Positions 35,366 to 43,965 of a DNA stretch of 64,000 bases are shown in pieces. The notes below the pieces were generated by a model. It worked only from the letters and a program-made list of their open reading frames with translations, had not been told where the DNA came from and made no database searches. Position numbers and translations under genes: made by a program. How positions within the stretch are numbered: the stretch's first letter is position 1; each line of letters starts with the position of its first letter. Source of the DNA: Ensifer sp. IC3342 (lineage in GTDB: Bacteria; Pseudomonadota; Alphaproteobacteria; Rhizobiales; Rhizobiaceae); NCBI RefSeq assembly GCF_020193655.1, contig NZ_JADYVE010000001.1, positions 1,612,001 through 1,676,000 of the forward strand, written 5' to 3'.

Positions 35366-35394
35366 AAAAAACCCCCGGTAATTGGGGCCGGGGG
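35366..35394 (-). terminator. Rho-independent terminator of the outer membrane protein gene
   Basis: On the minus strand CCCCCGG, a short loop and CCGGGGG are followed by six T, 26 bases after the stop at 35420. A textbook intrinsic terminator. Confidence 0.85.
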
Positions 35395-35419
35395 CATTGA
35401 ACCGAAACCATCTCAGGCG

Positions 35420-36067
35420 TCAGAATTTCACCCCGACGCCGACTGTGAATTGATGTTGGTCGAGATCGACATCGACGCCACCGACATTCTTGTCGCCGAA
35501 ATCATTGTAGCGATACTCGGCACGACCGAAGACGCTGTTGGTGAAGCCATAATCGACGCCGGCTCCGATGGTCCAGCCGTTGAAGGTCTCCTTCTCCTTT
35601 GGCGCACCGGCAACATCGACGAAGCCGCGAGTTACCGCCCAGCCGCCGGTCGCGTACAGTAAGGCTTTTTCGTTCAGGGTGTAGCCAACGCGCCCGCGCA
35701 CCGATCCGGAGACGTCGGTTCCGACCTCGGTGTCCGCGCCGAAGACGTTGAAGGTCTTGTCGTTCCAGTTGTAGGTGACGTCTCCTTCGACACCGAGAAC
35801 CCAGTCACCCTGCTGGTAGTTGTAACCGGCAAATGCTCCGAACAGGCCGCCATTAAAGTCCTTCGAGGCACTTGCGCCGGGAATGCTTAAATCGCTGTTG
35901 AGCCATCCGCCGCCGCCCTGGAGGCCGACATAGCCGCCGGTCCATACGAATGTGGGAGTTGCATCGACAACCGGCGCCGGCGCTGGAGTCTCCGTCAGGT
36001 CTGCTGCGTTAGACGTTCCCGCCAGCAGTGACGCGCCGAAGATCGCAACAAGCACGGTTCTGCTCAT
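35420..36067 (-). CDS. Outer membrane beta-barrel protein (Omp25/RopB-like)
   Basis: The 215-residue porin-like protein has a signal peptide (VLVAIFGASLLAGTSNAAD) and alternating beta strands with the small OmpA-like barrel pattern of Rhizobiales: FVWTGGYVGLQGGGGW, GNGLFGAFAGYNYQQGDWVLGVEGD, VRGRVGYTLNEKALLYATGGWA and the C-terminal Phe (GVGVKF). ATG 36067 follows AGGAGGCATCGG. It likely contributes to envelope stability. A terminator lies right after it. Confidence 0.88.
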   Translation of the reverse strand: MSRTVLVAIFGASLLAGTSNAADLTETPAPAPVVDATPTFVWTGGYVGLQGGGGWLNSDLSIPGASASKDFNGGLFGAFAGYNYQQGDWVLGVEGDVTYNWNDKTFNVFGADTEVGTDVSGSVRGRVGYTLNEKALLYATGGWAVTRGFVDVAGAPKEKETFNGWTIGAGVDYGFTNSVFGRAEYRYNDFGDKNVGGVDVDLDQHQFTVGVGVKF

Positions 36068-36142
36068 TCCCGATGCCTCCTGTTGTCTAATTCCGGAGAG
36101 TATCAACTAATGGGAAACGAGTCTGCCAAAAATCAGTTCTGT

Positions 36143-36320
36143 GGAATCGCACACATCGCGAAAAAAAACGGGCCGGCGGGTTTGGATTCCGACCGGCCCG
36201 TCCCGGAAATATCGCGGAAAGGGGGAACGTCTCTGCGCGGGGCTGCAAAATGCCGCGCGAAGGGAGATCGATTGCCTGTCGATAATGCCTCAACGGCGTT
36301 TTTGGAATTGACACATCGCG
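36143..36320. promoter_or_regulatory. Two near-identical 17-18 base direct repeats
   Basis: GGAATCGCACACATCGCG (36143-36160) and GGAATTGACACATCGCG (36304-36320) differ by one base change and one deletion. The second lies 23 bases before the GlxA-type regulator gene, the first between it and the porin gene. They may be operator sites. Confidence 0.45.
36160..36201 (-). terminator. Strong minus-strand terminator without an upstream gene (possible sRNA end)
   Basis: ACGGGCCGG and CCGGCCCGT form a 9-bp stem, followed on the minus strand by eight T. The only sequence upstream on that strand is 140 bases of non-coding DNA before the GlxA-type gene, so the signal may end a small RNA of roughly 100-150 nt. 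No RNA family recognised. Confidence 0.5.
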
Positions 36321-36342
36321 CATAAAATTTGACGTTATCCGC

Positions 36343-37383
36343 ATGTCACAACGCGTCGAAGAACAATCTCCGATTGAGGTCGTGGTTGTCGTCCTGCCCG
36401 AGTCATCGATCATGTCGCTGGCTTCGGTACTGGATCCAATGCGCGCTGCAAATCGCGTGGCCGGCAGACAGGTCTTTCGCTGGCGGCTCCTGTCCGGCGA
36501 TGGCGAGGTGACGATGCTGACCTGCGGCGTGCCGATCAATGTCGAAGGTCGATTTGCGCCCCCGCTCGGCGGTGATCTTCTCCTGGTGATCGGAGGCTTC
36601 AATCTCCACAAGCATGCCGGCAAGCGGTTTCTCGCGACGCTGCAGGAGTGTGCTCGTCATTTCGATATCGTGGCGGGGATCGAATCCGGCTGCTGGCTGC
36701 TCGGGCGGTCGGGGCTCCTCAATGGCCGCAAGGCAACAGCGCATTGGGAGGAACTCGAGGATTTCAGCCAGACTTTTCCGTCGCTTACCGTCATCGGCGA
36801 CCGCTTCGTAACCGATGGCAAATATTGGACCTCCGGCGGCGCTTCACCGACGTTCGACATGATGCTGCATCTGATTACCGAGAGGTTGGGGCCGGCCCTG
36901 GCGCTCGATGTGGCGAGTATCTTCGTTTACGATCAGATGCACAGCGCCACCGACGTGCAGCCTTTTGTGTCGCTTGGCCGCATCGAGGCGCGCGATCCGG
37001 AGCTCGCCGGCGCGATAAGGCTGATGGAACGCACGCTGGAGCGACCGTTGACCGTCGCGGCGTTGGCGCGGCGGTTATCGATCTCGCGCCGCAAGCTCGA
37101 ACTCCTCTTCGCAAGGGGACTCTCGATCAGCCCCGCTGCCTATTATCTCCGCCTTCGGCTTCAGGTCGCGCACCGGCTTGTTCGCGATTCGGCGATTCCG
37201 ATACGGGACATCGCGTTGCGTTGCGGCTTCGACAGCCTCTCGGCCTTCTCACGCGCTTACAGCCGCGAATATCAATCGAGCCCGTTGAAGATGAGAAGTG
37301 TCACCCGCGGAGAAACTTCTCTGCGCGCCGAAGTGGCACATGGTCGCAAGGGTAATTCGCTCCCGGGGTCAGACGCGGGATGA
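36343..37383 (+). CDS. GlxA-type AraC-family transcriptional regulator
   Basis: The 346-residue regulator has an N-terminal DJ-1/PfpI-like domain (residues ~10-185, VVVVLPESSIMSLASVLDPMRAANR and GIESGCWLLGRSGLLNGRKATAHW) and a C-terminal AraC helix-turn-helix pair (residues ~228-330, LTVAALARRLSISRRKLELLF and IRDIALRCGFDSLSAFSRAYSREYQSSP). This is the GlxA/GbdR/CdhR group, many of which sense amine catabolites such as glycine betaine or carnitine. The cysteine at the nucleophile elbow (GIESGCW) may be ligand-related. It is separated from the outer membrane gene by possible operator repeats. Confidence 0.88.
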   Translation: MSQRVEEQSPIEVVVVVLPESSIMSLASVLDPMRAANRVAGRQVFRWRLLSGDGEVTMLTCGVPINVEGRFAPPLGGDLLLVIGGFNLHKHAGKRFLATLQECARHFDIVAGIESGCWLLGRSGLLNGRKATAHWEELEDFSQTFPSLTVIGDRFVTDGKYWTSGGASPTFDMMLHLITERLGPALALDVASIFVYDQMHSATDVQPFVSLGRIEARDPELAGAIRLMERTLERPLTVAALARRLSISRRKLELLFARGLSISPAAYYLRLRLQVAHRLVRDSAIPIRDIALRCGFDSLSAFSRAYSREYQSSPLKMRSVTRGETSLRAEVAHGRKGNSLPGSDAG

Positions 37384-37387
37384 GGCG

Positions 37388-37687
37388 TCAGCGGGACGAT
37401 CGGGCCGACGCGCTCGCGGCGCAGGCTCTTTCGAACTCCTTGACCGTTTCCGGCGTGTTGTCTTCTGGCAAGACAGCGTCGGCGGCATCTGTCTGGGCAG
37501 TGGCATCACCTTCATACACATAGGACTGAATGTAGTACGCGATTTCCCCCTTCCAGACCTTGCGGCCATCTATCTGCTCGCAGGCGACGGCGTGTTCGAA
37601 ATCCGCCTGCAAGTCTTCCACCGTGGCGCCATTGGAAAGCGCGTTCGTGGGGGCCAGGAGCGAAGCGAGGAACAGGGCGATATACAT
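37388..37687 (-). CDS. Small secreted protein, stress-promoter controlled
   Basis: The 99-residue product has a signal peptide (IALFLASLLAPTNALS) and a soluble part with two cysteines (HAVACEQIDGRKVWKG and FERACA). It carries no recognised domain. It ends four bases after the GlxA stop on the opposite strand, and an EcfG-type promoter lies 33 bases upstream of the start. Confidence 0.7.
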   Translation of the reverse strand: MYIALFLASLLAPTNALSNGATVEDLQADFEHAVACEQIDGRKVWKGEIAYYIQSYVYEGDATAQTDAADAVLPEDNTPETVKEFERACAASASARSSR

Positions 37688-37719
37688 GATGGCTGTCCTT
37701 TTGACGCAGGCTGCAGGGA

Positions 37720-37744
37720 AACAGTTGGAGGGCTCGTTGGTTCC
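37720..37744 (-). promoter_or_regulatory. GGAAC-N17-GTT (EcfG/RpoE2-type) promoter
   Basis: On the minus strand GGAAC (37740-37744) and GTT (37720-37722) lie 33 bases before the start of the secreted protein gene at 37687. Confidence 0.7.
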
Positions 37745-37892
37745 ACTCGATAGAGAACGGATTGCGCACTTACGGAAGAGCGAATTTCGCGAGCCTGAGC
37801 TTTATTCGCCGCGCGATGTGTATGAGCCACAGTTCGAGATTCGTCGAATTTTGGGCGCCGCGCGTCTACCGGACGTCGCGGCACTTGGACAA

Positions 37893-37935
37893 CTGCATGT
37901 TCATTAAATCGGCGGCGATTCGGGAAAACATGCAG
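37893..37935. repeat. Half mosaic element (CTGCATG ... CATGCAG arm)
   Basis: CTGCATGTTCATTAAATCGG and GGGAAAACATGCAG are the first arm of the mosaic repeat seen at 34406; the second hairpin is missing. Confidence 0.65.
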
Positions 37936-37968
37936 TAGGTGTCGCCAAGTGCGAGGTGTGCCGAGGGA

Positions 37969-38103
37969 ATGCCAAAAGATCTCCCGCTTATCACAATTGC
38001 CGTCGGTGGCGAGCGGAGGCATGCGGTAGTTGTGAAGCTCGTGGTCACCCAAATGTCACCTGATGCGAAAACAGATGACGCTTACATGAACTATATTCGG
38101 TAA
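37969..38103 (+). CDS. Small hypothetical protein, 44 residues
   Basis: An open frame of 45 codons yields MPKDLPLITIAVGGERRHAV... with a soluble beta/alpha-like mix and no motif. The start has GAGGGA directly before it, very close. It lies right after the half mosaic element. Coding potential looks better than chance, but nothing supports a function. Confidence 0.35.
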   Translation: MPKDLPLITIAVGGERRHAVVVKLVVTQMSPDAKTDDAYMNYIR

Positions 38104-38186
38104 AGTTTTGATTGCCCGACCTGAGAGATAGGTGACGTTTCGTACCGAAGACATGGGTAACACTTTCCCTTTTGGCGGAGGTGTTG

Positions 38187-38276
38187 ATGCCGTGGAAAGA
38201 GACTTCGGTGAAGGCAACAAGAGGCAAGGATTTCGAAGCTGCGATAGCTGAGCAGGCGAAGCGGCATAGGGAATGA
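38187..38276 (+). CDS. Very short hypothetical protein, 29 residues
   Basis: The frame ATG 38187 to TGA 38276 follows GGCGGAGGTGTTG, a good ribosome site, and encodes a basic helical peptide (MPWKETSVKATRGKDF...). It may be a true small protein. Confidence 0.35.
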   Translation: MPWKETSVKATRGKDFEAAIAEQAKRHRE

Positions 38277-38370
38277 CGCGAGACGCCTCTTTGGCAGGCA
38301 GCGACTGCCATGCCAGAGATTTGCATGAGAGGCCCCGCCGAAACGGATTTCTCATGCGGGCGAACTCCGT

Positions 38371-38560
38371 TTACCAGGACTGACGGTTGCACCAATCATT
38401 GAGGTCCCGACGCATCCGGTCACGTTCGATGCCGTAACGGATCTTGCCTTCGAGCTGGTCGCGCTTGCCAGCGATTTGATCCAGATCGTCGTCAGTGAGC
38501 GTGCTCCTTGAGCTTGCCTTTGGCCTGCTTCCAGTTGCCCTCTGAGCGGTTCCAATCCAT
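38371..38560 (-). pseudogene. CsbD-family gene with a frameshift
   Basis: The minus strand starts at ATG 38560 with MDWNRSEGNWKQAKGKLKEH, the conserved CsbD N-terminus, but hits a stop after 22 codons. In another frame the rest follows: LTDDDLDQIAGKRDQLEGKI and a C-terminal DWCNRQSW. A single shift near 38496 joins the halves into a normal ~62-residue CsbD protein. CsbD proteins are general-stress proteins of unknown action. Either a pseudogene or a sequencing error. Confidence 0.85.
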
Positions 38561-38906
38561 TGCGGATCCACCTGAATTCACGAAACTGAAGAGTCCAGCC
38601 CGCGACAGGCGATGTTATTCTCCATGAGCCACCGGCCTTGAAAGCATCACCGAGTATACGATCGGGGACTTGGGCTACATCATCGAGATCGAGCGGTTCC
38701 GATCCAAGGTCGGTGGCGTGGTCGAGCTGGTGCCGCTTGCGCTTCGGGTCACACGATATTTCAGCGGGAGGAAGGTGCGTGGTCGTCCTTCGGCATGTCG
38801 ACCCGGTCACCTCAGCGCATCGCCGGAGTGGAGTGAGATCCACCTGACCGAGAATCGGAGTGGTAGGATCGCGCGCCGAATTTAGAAAAAAGTCAGCGAT
38901 CTAACG
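38561..38906. other. Gap with a possible gene remnant
   Basis: A plus-strand frame (about 38625-38885) without a start codon reads like protein (EYTIGDLGYIIEIERFRSK and VELVPLALRVTRYF), but no family comes to mind. It may be part of a decayed gene. No other feature seen up to the promoter at 38907. Confidence 0.3.
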
Positions 38907-38931
38907 GGAACTCTTCACGTAGAGCTTTGTT
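38907..38931 (+). promoter_or_regulatory. GGAAC-N17-GTT (EcfG/RpoE2-type) promoter
   Basis: GGAAC 38907-38911 and GTT 38929-38931 precede the secreted protein gene start at 38979 by 47 bases. Confidence 0.7.
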
Positions 38932-38978
38932 TGGCTCAGCAACGGACGCATTGCGTCAAACAGCGAGTGAGGAGCACA

Positions 38979-39380
38979 ATGTTGAGACGTCTTATGGCAG
39001 CCACCGCCCTTCCCATTCTACTGGCTGTGCCGGCATTCGCGGACTGCCGTCAAGAACTCGAGAAACTCGGGCCAGCTATCGTTTCCGCAGAAACGGGCGC
39101 GGCCGGCAGCGGGTCAGGCGCGCCCGTTACGGAGCACCAGGAAGAAGTCATGCCCGGCAAACAGAAGAAGGCCGTTGGAACGGAAATAACAGGATCAACC
39201 GGTGCCCAGACGAAAGCGACTTCGCCTCATCAGGAGCAGGTAACCGGCAGACGGACCGGTGAAAGTGCCGACAAGCCAAGCCAGCTCGCGGCAGAAGCCA
39301 AGAAAATGGCCGAGGCTGGCGATGAGCAGGGCTGCATGAAGAAGCTGGGGGACATCAAGGGCCTGATTGGAGAAAAGTGA
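38979..39380 (+). CDS. Secreted hypothetical protein, stress-promoter controlled
   Basis: The 133-residue product has a signal peptide (RLMAATALPILLAVPAFA, mature from DCRQ) and two cysteines (D-C-R-Q and QGCMKKLGDIKGL) framing a Gly/Thr/Gln-rich low-complexity middle. ATG 38979 follows GAGGAGCACA. No known domain. The promoter at 38907 suggests general-stress induction. Confidence 0.75.
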   Translation: MLRRLMAATALPILLAVPAFADCRQELEKLGPAIVSAETGAAGSGSGAPVTEHQEEVMPGKQKKAVGTEITGSTGAQTKATSPHQEQVTGRRTGESADKPSQLAAEAKKMAEAGDEQGCMKKLGDIKGLIGEK

Positions 39381-39675
39381 GAGCGTCCTCGCGGAAAACC
39401 GCCTAGGATGAACGCAGGTGGAAATCGCCAACTGGTTGCAGAGCGTGTAATATTCGTCGTTTTGATGTGGTGGCGTTGCCCGGGGCAGAACTGCATCACC
39501 TCGACAGATCGGGCTACGAGGAGGCGACAAATAGGGAACACGCCGGACCAGGACTTTCGAGGAACGCTCCCCTTGCCATAGGCCAGCCGGCGAAGCGTCG
39601 AGACATGCGACAGAGATCCTGACGCCTAAATTCTTCACTCGCGGTTGACTTCATCGATCCGCCTTATCCCCCTGC
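39381..39675. other. Gap without visible gene
   Basis: No convincing frame, RNA gene or repeat is seen. A minus-strand frame passes through it but overlaps the secreted protein gene and matches nothing. The right edge meets the duplicated segment. Confidence 0.4.
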
Positions 39676-40506
39676 CAGGAACCTCCCGTTGAATTGAGCA
39701 TCTTTTTGTTAGCCCGCGCGTTCGGAATCGGACAACCGAACAATTGAAGGCGTCTGGCGCATGGAGGACGAAGCGGACACCCATCAAAAGGACGAAAAGG
39801 ACGGCGACGGCGAGGTTGGTGAGACTGTCAGCTTTCCATTTGATCGGATGACCGTCCAACGCTTTCGCGAGACGTTTCCGCGGGCTCGATGGAGCGAGGA
39901 GCGCAAGGCCCGGTTTGTTCCGGGATCCACCGCAGGGCGAAGGATCGATCGCTGGCTCGCCAGAGAAGCGTCGAGGAGAGATCCCTACGCAGATCAGAAG
40001 GGCCGTGATGCTTACGCGTTCGAACCCATTCTTATCCCTTACCTGAAGATCGACAACAACGGCTTCCGGGTTCGCACGTCGTACTCACGGAAGATAGTCG
40101 ATGAGCTACATCAGGTGCCGTTTGCCCAATGGCAGCCGGAACTCGAAACGTGGCGAGTGCCGTTCGCCTCGTCCCGCTGCCGGTCGACGATTTGCCACCG
40201 ATCGGCAGGCCGGTCTCAACCACCAGCTATGGGATCATTGTCGTCACCGAGGTCACCGGGGAAGTCGTCGATCGAGAGCTCGTCCTCGATCTCTACCACG
40301 ACGTCTCCGATGAACATATTTGGGGAAGATGGCGTACGCCCAGCCTGGACGAGCTTGTCCGAACGTGGCCTTCGAAAACTGGGCCCGGAACCTATGAGGT
40401 TGAACGCGGTTGGTGGCAACCCACGATCGAGGAACTACGTGAGGGCCGGAAGAAGGCGAGAACCAAGGAACGAAGAACCAGAGCCACGTAGCAACCAGTG
40501 GGATAA
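39676..40506 (+). repeat. Duplicated segment, copy 2
   Basis: Second copy of the segment at 28066. It includes the leader, the start of the HARP-like gene and its end, with about 130 bases missing inside. Confidence 0.8.
39761..40491 (+). pseudogene. HARP-like gene, broken copy
   Basis: The first ~137 residues match the intact gene at 28154 closely (RFRETFPRARW-SEERKA and ELETWRVP), but near 40170 about 130 bases are missing and the frame changes. The rest (PVSTTSYGIIVVTEVTGEVV to RTRAT) continues in another frame and ends at 40491. The deletion removes the Arg/Glu-rich middle. Two shorter proteins could still be made, but a pseudogene is the simpler reading. Confidence 0.8.
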
Positions 40507-40589
40507 GTATCGCTCTTTCCAAACGGCAACCGTCTTGTCCGCCAACAAATGCGCCCGGCCCCTACGCCGCCACCGGCGCGGCAGTCGAG

Positions 40590-40850
40590 CTACGGACGCG
40601 GCGGCTTCACATTGCCAAAGCGGACCTCTTCGCGCGACGGATTGTCGGCGATAGACTGCTCTTCCTCGTCGTCCGGAAGAACATCGTCAGGATCGACATT
40701 CGCTTCATCGCTGCTGCGGACCGGTTGTACCCGGCCTTGGTCCACCGGTTTCGCATCCTCTGGGCGCGCTAAATCCGGGCCGATCTCAGCGCTCTCTTCG
40801 TCGGGTGTTCCGGCCGTGCGGCGGGCAGGTCTTTTCGGGCGTGCAATCAT
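40590..40850 (-). CDS. Acidic hypothetical protein
   Basis: The 86-residue product has a basic start (MIARPKRPARRTAG) and a very acidic middle (DPDDVLPDDEEEQSIADNP), with no membrane segment or motif. ATG 40850 is supported by AGGGAAAGCC. A possible GGAAC-N17-TTT promoter lies upstream at 40874. It is divergent from the SDR gene. Confidence 0.6.
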   Translation of the reverse strand: MIARPKRPARRTAGTPDEESAEIGPDLARPEDAKPVDQGRVQPVRSSDEANVDPDDVLPDDEEEQSIADNPSREEVRFGNVKPPRP

Positions 40851-40873
40851 GGCTTTCCCTTTCGTCTCGGGAA

Positions 40874-40898
40874 AAAGCGAGTAGCGGCGTTTTGTTCC
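40874..40898 (-). promoter_or_regulatory. Weak EcfG-type promoter (GGAAC-N17-TTT)
   Basis: On the minus strand GGAAC (40894-40898) and TTT (40874-40876) lie 24 bases before the start of the acidic protein gene at 40850. Confidence 0.4.
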
Positions 40899-41014
40899 GC
40901 GATGTGTTCCCAAGTCTCGCGCCATAATTCGCAGGAGGGTGAATGCTCGGGAGGACATAGGTACTCCGACGGGATACCGTGAAGTTGTTGAGCCGACGGT
41001 TATCTCCCGATTGA

Positions 41015-41039
41015 GGAACAATTGTCATCCACGAGGATT
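41015..41039 (+). promoter_or_regulatory. Weak EcfG-type promoter (GGAAC-N18-TT)
   Basis: GGAAC 41015-41019 and TT 41038-41039 upstream of the SDR/dehydrogenase unit. It fits GGAAC-N18-TT but lacks the G before TT. Confidence 0.4.
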
Positions 41040-41400
41040 GGGATGCCTTTCGAAGGAGCAGCAGAACCTAGACCTTGTCCCGTCGTTCTCCTGCTCCAGC
41101 CCCGGAAGCGGGGTGATCGTCGGAGGTATGATGTCCAAAGCGGTCACAGCGGCGGTAATACTCGTCCTGGTCGTGATCGCCATGATCTGGATGGTTTTTC
41201 CCTTTGATGGGACGCCGGAAAGCGGTCAGCCTCCAGCGCATGCGATCGATCAATCCAACAAGCTTTTCCCTGTGACAGTTCGCAATTTAGATGGCGGCCG
41301 ACAGCCTGCAACGCCTGTGCCGGCGCGTCGCGCGCTGAAGCCGGAACATCTTCAGCCTCTGCCGGTTCCTTCGGGACCTCGTGAGAGACGGAGATGCAAT

Positions 41401-42390
41401 ATGAAAAAAGCTTTGAGAGATGCGGTGGTGGTCATCACCGGCGCCTCGTCCGGAGTGGGGCAGGCCGCGGCCGAGGCGTTCGCGCAACGTGGTTCGAAAC
41501 TCGTCCTCGCCGCGCGCGATGCTGCTGCGCTTCAGCGTGTCGCGAAGACGTGTCGCGAGTTGGGGACCGAGGTTTTGGTCGTACCGACAGACGTGACGGA
41601 TGCGGACGCCGTCAAGGAGTTGGCAGAGAAGGCGACGAGTTTCGGCAAGATCGACGTCTGGTTCAGCAATGTCGGCGTGGGCGCGGTTGGTCGCTTCGTT
41701 GACACACCGATCGCCGCCCATGAGCAAGTCATCCGCACCAACCTGATCGGCCATATTAATGATGCACATGCGGCCATACCAGTCTTTCTCAAGCAGCGCC
41801 ACGGCATCTTCATCAATATGATTTCTCTTGGCGGTTTTGCTTCCACCCCCTTCGCGACGGCTTATAGCGCCAGCAAGTTCGGCCTTCGGGGCTTCTCCGA
41901 AGCGCTCCGAGCCGAACTCGCCGACGAACCTGATATCCATATTTGCGATGTCTATCCGACATTCATGGATACCCCTGGCGTGGGCCATGGCGCAAATTAT
42001 ACCGGCCGGAAACTCAGCGTTCCTCCGCCTGTCTACAACGCGCGTCGTGCCGCTCGCGCCATCGTCCGTCTCGCGGAGCGTCCACGCGCTTCGATCACCG
42101 TGGGCCTAGTCGCGGACCTCGCCCGGTTCGTCCATTTTCTCGCACCAAATACGACGACGAGGCTGCTGGCGCAGCTTACGTCACGTTACCTGAAGCAAGC
42201 GCCCCGGGCGGAGAACAGCAACGGCAACCTGTTCAGGGCGCCTGCCGTGGCCGGTGGCATCGACGGAGGCCTTCGCTCGTCCCGCAGGATTCCCGTCGCA
42301 ACTGTGGCGGCCGCGGTAGTCGTCGGCTTCGCCGTCGCCGCCCTGATCGCGGGGAAATCCCGTGTTTCATACCGAGGAGTCCTGAGATGA
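41401..42390 (+). CDS. Short-chain dehydrogenase/reductase (SDR) with C-terminal anchor
   Basis: The 329-residue enzyme shows the SDR cofactor motif TGASSGVGQ (residues ~12-20), [16 protein letters not shown] and catalytic YSASK (Tyr near 154). After the core (to ~250) follow ~75 residues with a hydrophobic helix near the C-terminus ([20 protein letters not shown]), so it may be membrane-anchored. ATG 41401 gives the family-like start. The frame is open upstream to an ATG at 41128 with GGAGGT and a hydrophobic segment, so an anchored N-terminal form is possible. Its stop overlaps the next start (ATGA). Confidence 0.85.
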   Translation: MKKALRDAVVVITGASSGVGQAAAEAFAQRGSKLVLAARDAAALQRVAKTCRELGTEVLVVPTDVTDADAVKELAEKATSFGKIDVWFSNVGVGAVGRFVDTPIAAHEQVIRTNLIGHINDAHAAIPVFLKQRHGIFINMISLGGFASTPFATAYSASKFGLRGFSEALRAELADEPDIHICDVYPTFMDTPGVGHGANYTGRKLSVPPPVYNARRAARAIVRLAERPRASITVGLVADLARFVHFLAPNTTTRLLAQLTSRYLKQAPRAENSNGNLFRAPAVAGGIDGGLRSSRRIPVATVAAAVVVGFAVAALIAGKSRVSYRGVLR

Positions 42391-43556
42391 AGGCTTTGAC
42401 TTGGCACGGCAAGGGTGACATCCAATGCGAGAGCGTGCCTGATCCGAAAATCGAGGACGATCGCGACGCCATCATCAAGGTGACGGCCTGCGCGATCTGC
42501 GGCTCCGACGTTCATATTTTTAACGGCCTCATCCCCTCAATGGAGCACGGCGACGTCCTCGGCCATGAAACGATGGGCGAGGTCGTCGAGGTGGGTAGGA
42601 GGGCGACCAGATTGAGCGTCGGCGACCGTGTCGTCGTCCCTTTCACCATCGCCTGCGGTGAGTGTTTTTTCTGTCAGCGCGGCTTCTATTCGGGCTGCGA
42701 ACGCACCAATCCCGATCGGGAAAAGGCGACGAAGTTGTGGGGCAATTCGCCTGCCGGCCTGTTCGGCTATTCGCACCTTCTCGGCGGATACAGTGGTGGA
42801 CAGGCTGAATATCTTCGCGTGCCCTATGCGGATGTGGGGCCGATCAAGATCCCGGATGAGCTCACGGACGAACAGGTGCTGTTTCTTTCCGATATCTTTC
42901 CAACCGGCTACATGGCCGCCGAGTTCTGCGACATCAATCCGGCCGACACGATCGCAATCTGGGGATGTGGTCCTGTCGGCCAGATGGCGATCCGCTCGGC
43001 GTTCCTGCTCGGTGCCGAAAGAGTCATTGCCGTGGATACCGTTCCGGAGCGGCTAAGGCTCGCCGAAACGGCCGGCGCGATGACCCTCGATTTCATGCAG
43101 GAGGATGTCTATGACCGGATCATGGAGATAACCCATGGTCGGGGAGCCGACGCCTGCATCGACGCGGTCGGCACCGAGGCCGATAGCTGGGCAAGCTTCG
43201 ATTCCTTTGTCGATCGCGTGAAAGTGGCCACATTCATGGGTACTGATCGCCCGCATGTGTTGCGGCAAGCGATCCATTGCTGCCGAAACTTCGGAACGGT
43301 TTCCATTGTGGGTGTCTATGGCGGATATCTCGACAAAATACCGATGGGATCGGCAATCAACCGCGGACTGACCTTCCGTATGGGCCAGACGCCGGTTCAA
43401 CGGTATCTTCCGTCGCTTCTCGATCGGATCCGAAAAGGGGAGATCGACCCGTCGTTCGTCATCACCCATAGGGGCAGCCTCGACGAGGGGCCGGCGCTCT
43501 ACAGTACCTTCGGGGAGAGGAAGGATGATTGCGTAAAGGTGGTTTTGAGGCCGTGA
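42387..43556 (+). CDS. Zinc-dependent alcohol dehydrogenase, formaldehyde-dehydrogenase-like
   Basis: The 389-residue medium-chain dehydrogenase has catalytic zinc [13 protein letters not shown] (Cys near 35) and [12 protein letters not shown], structural zinc [15 protein letters not shown] (residues ~88-102), and Rossmann loop [10 protein letters not shown]. It resembles the glutathione-independent group that includes FDH-like and threonine-type dehydrogenases. The start overlaps the SDR stop (ATGA), so the two are coupled. A stress-type promoter (weak) lies ahead of the SDR gene. Substrate undecided. Confidence 0.88.
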   Translation: MKALTWHGKGDIQCESVPDPKIEDDRDAIIKVTACAICGSDVHIFNGLIPSMEHGDVLGHETMGEVVEVGRRATRLSVGDRVVVPFTIACGECFFCQRGFYSGCERTNPDREKATKLWGNSPAGLFGYSHLLGGYSGGQAEYLRVPYADVGPIKIPDELTDEQVLFLSDIFPTGYMAAEFCDINPADTIAIWGCGPVGQMAIRSAFLLGAERVIAVDTVPERLRLAETAGAMTLDFMQEDVYDRIMEITHGRGADACIDAVGTEADSWASFDSFVDRVKVATFMGTDRPHVLRQAIHCCRNFGTVSIVGVYGGYLDKIPMGSAINRGLTFRMGQTPVQRYLPSLLDRIRKGEIDPSFVITHRGSLDEGPALYSTFGERKDDCVKVVLRP

Positions 43557-43595
43557 TAGGATTTTGCTACGTCAGGCCGAAACGCTGTCGCACGG

Positions 43596-43932
43596 TCAAA
43601 GCTCGAGAATGGCGTAGGGTTTGCCCGTCGGCTTTTCGATATGCGCCGCGACATTAAGCACCGGAGCGCCCCCGGGCGACCGCGCTCACTTGGAAGCGGT
43701 CGATGGTTTCGGCCAAATGGGATGAACCGAGAAACGGATATATTTCCTTGAGCATCCCATTCCACGGCCGACGAAAGGCAGGGGGACAGGGCCGCTCCTG
43801 GTGGAGCGCGGCCACAGGCAAGGGGGAAACGAGCGCGCTTGCGCGGTCTTTGCCCTTGCGGGTTGCTTTCCAGAACGTCGGACTGCGTCCAGCGCTTCCC
43901 GGCTCTCCCAAACACCCGACGTTTACGGCCAT
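43596..43932 (-). pseudogene. Possible remnant of a coding region
   Basis: Reading the minus strand, one frame ends VLNVAAHIEKPTGKPYAILEL and stops at 43596, which is protein-like. The better upstream frame (FLGSSHLAETIDRF) is in a different register. A frame shift near 43665 could join them. No family recognised; likely a decayed gene. Confidence 0.3.
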
Positions 43933-43965
43933 CGTCGCGGTGGTCGCGGAGACCTGCCGCGGCGG

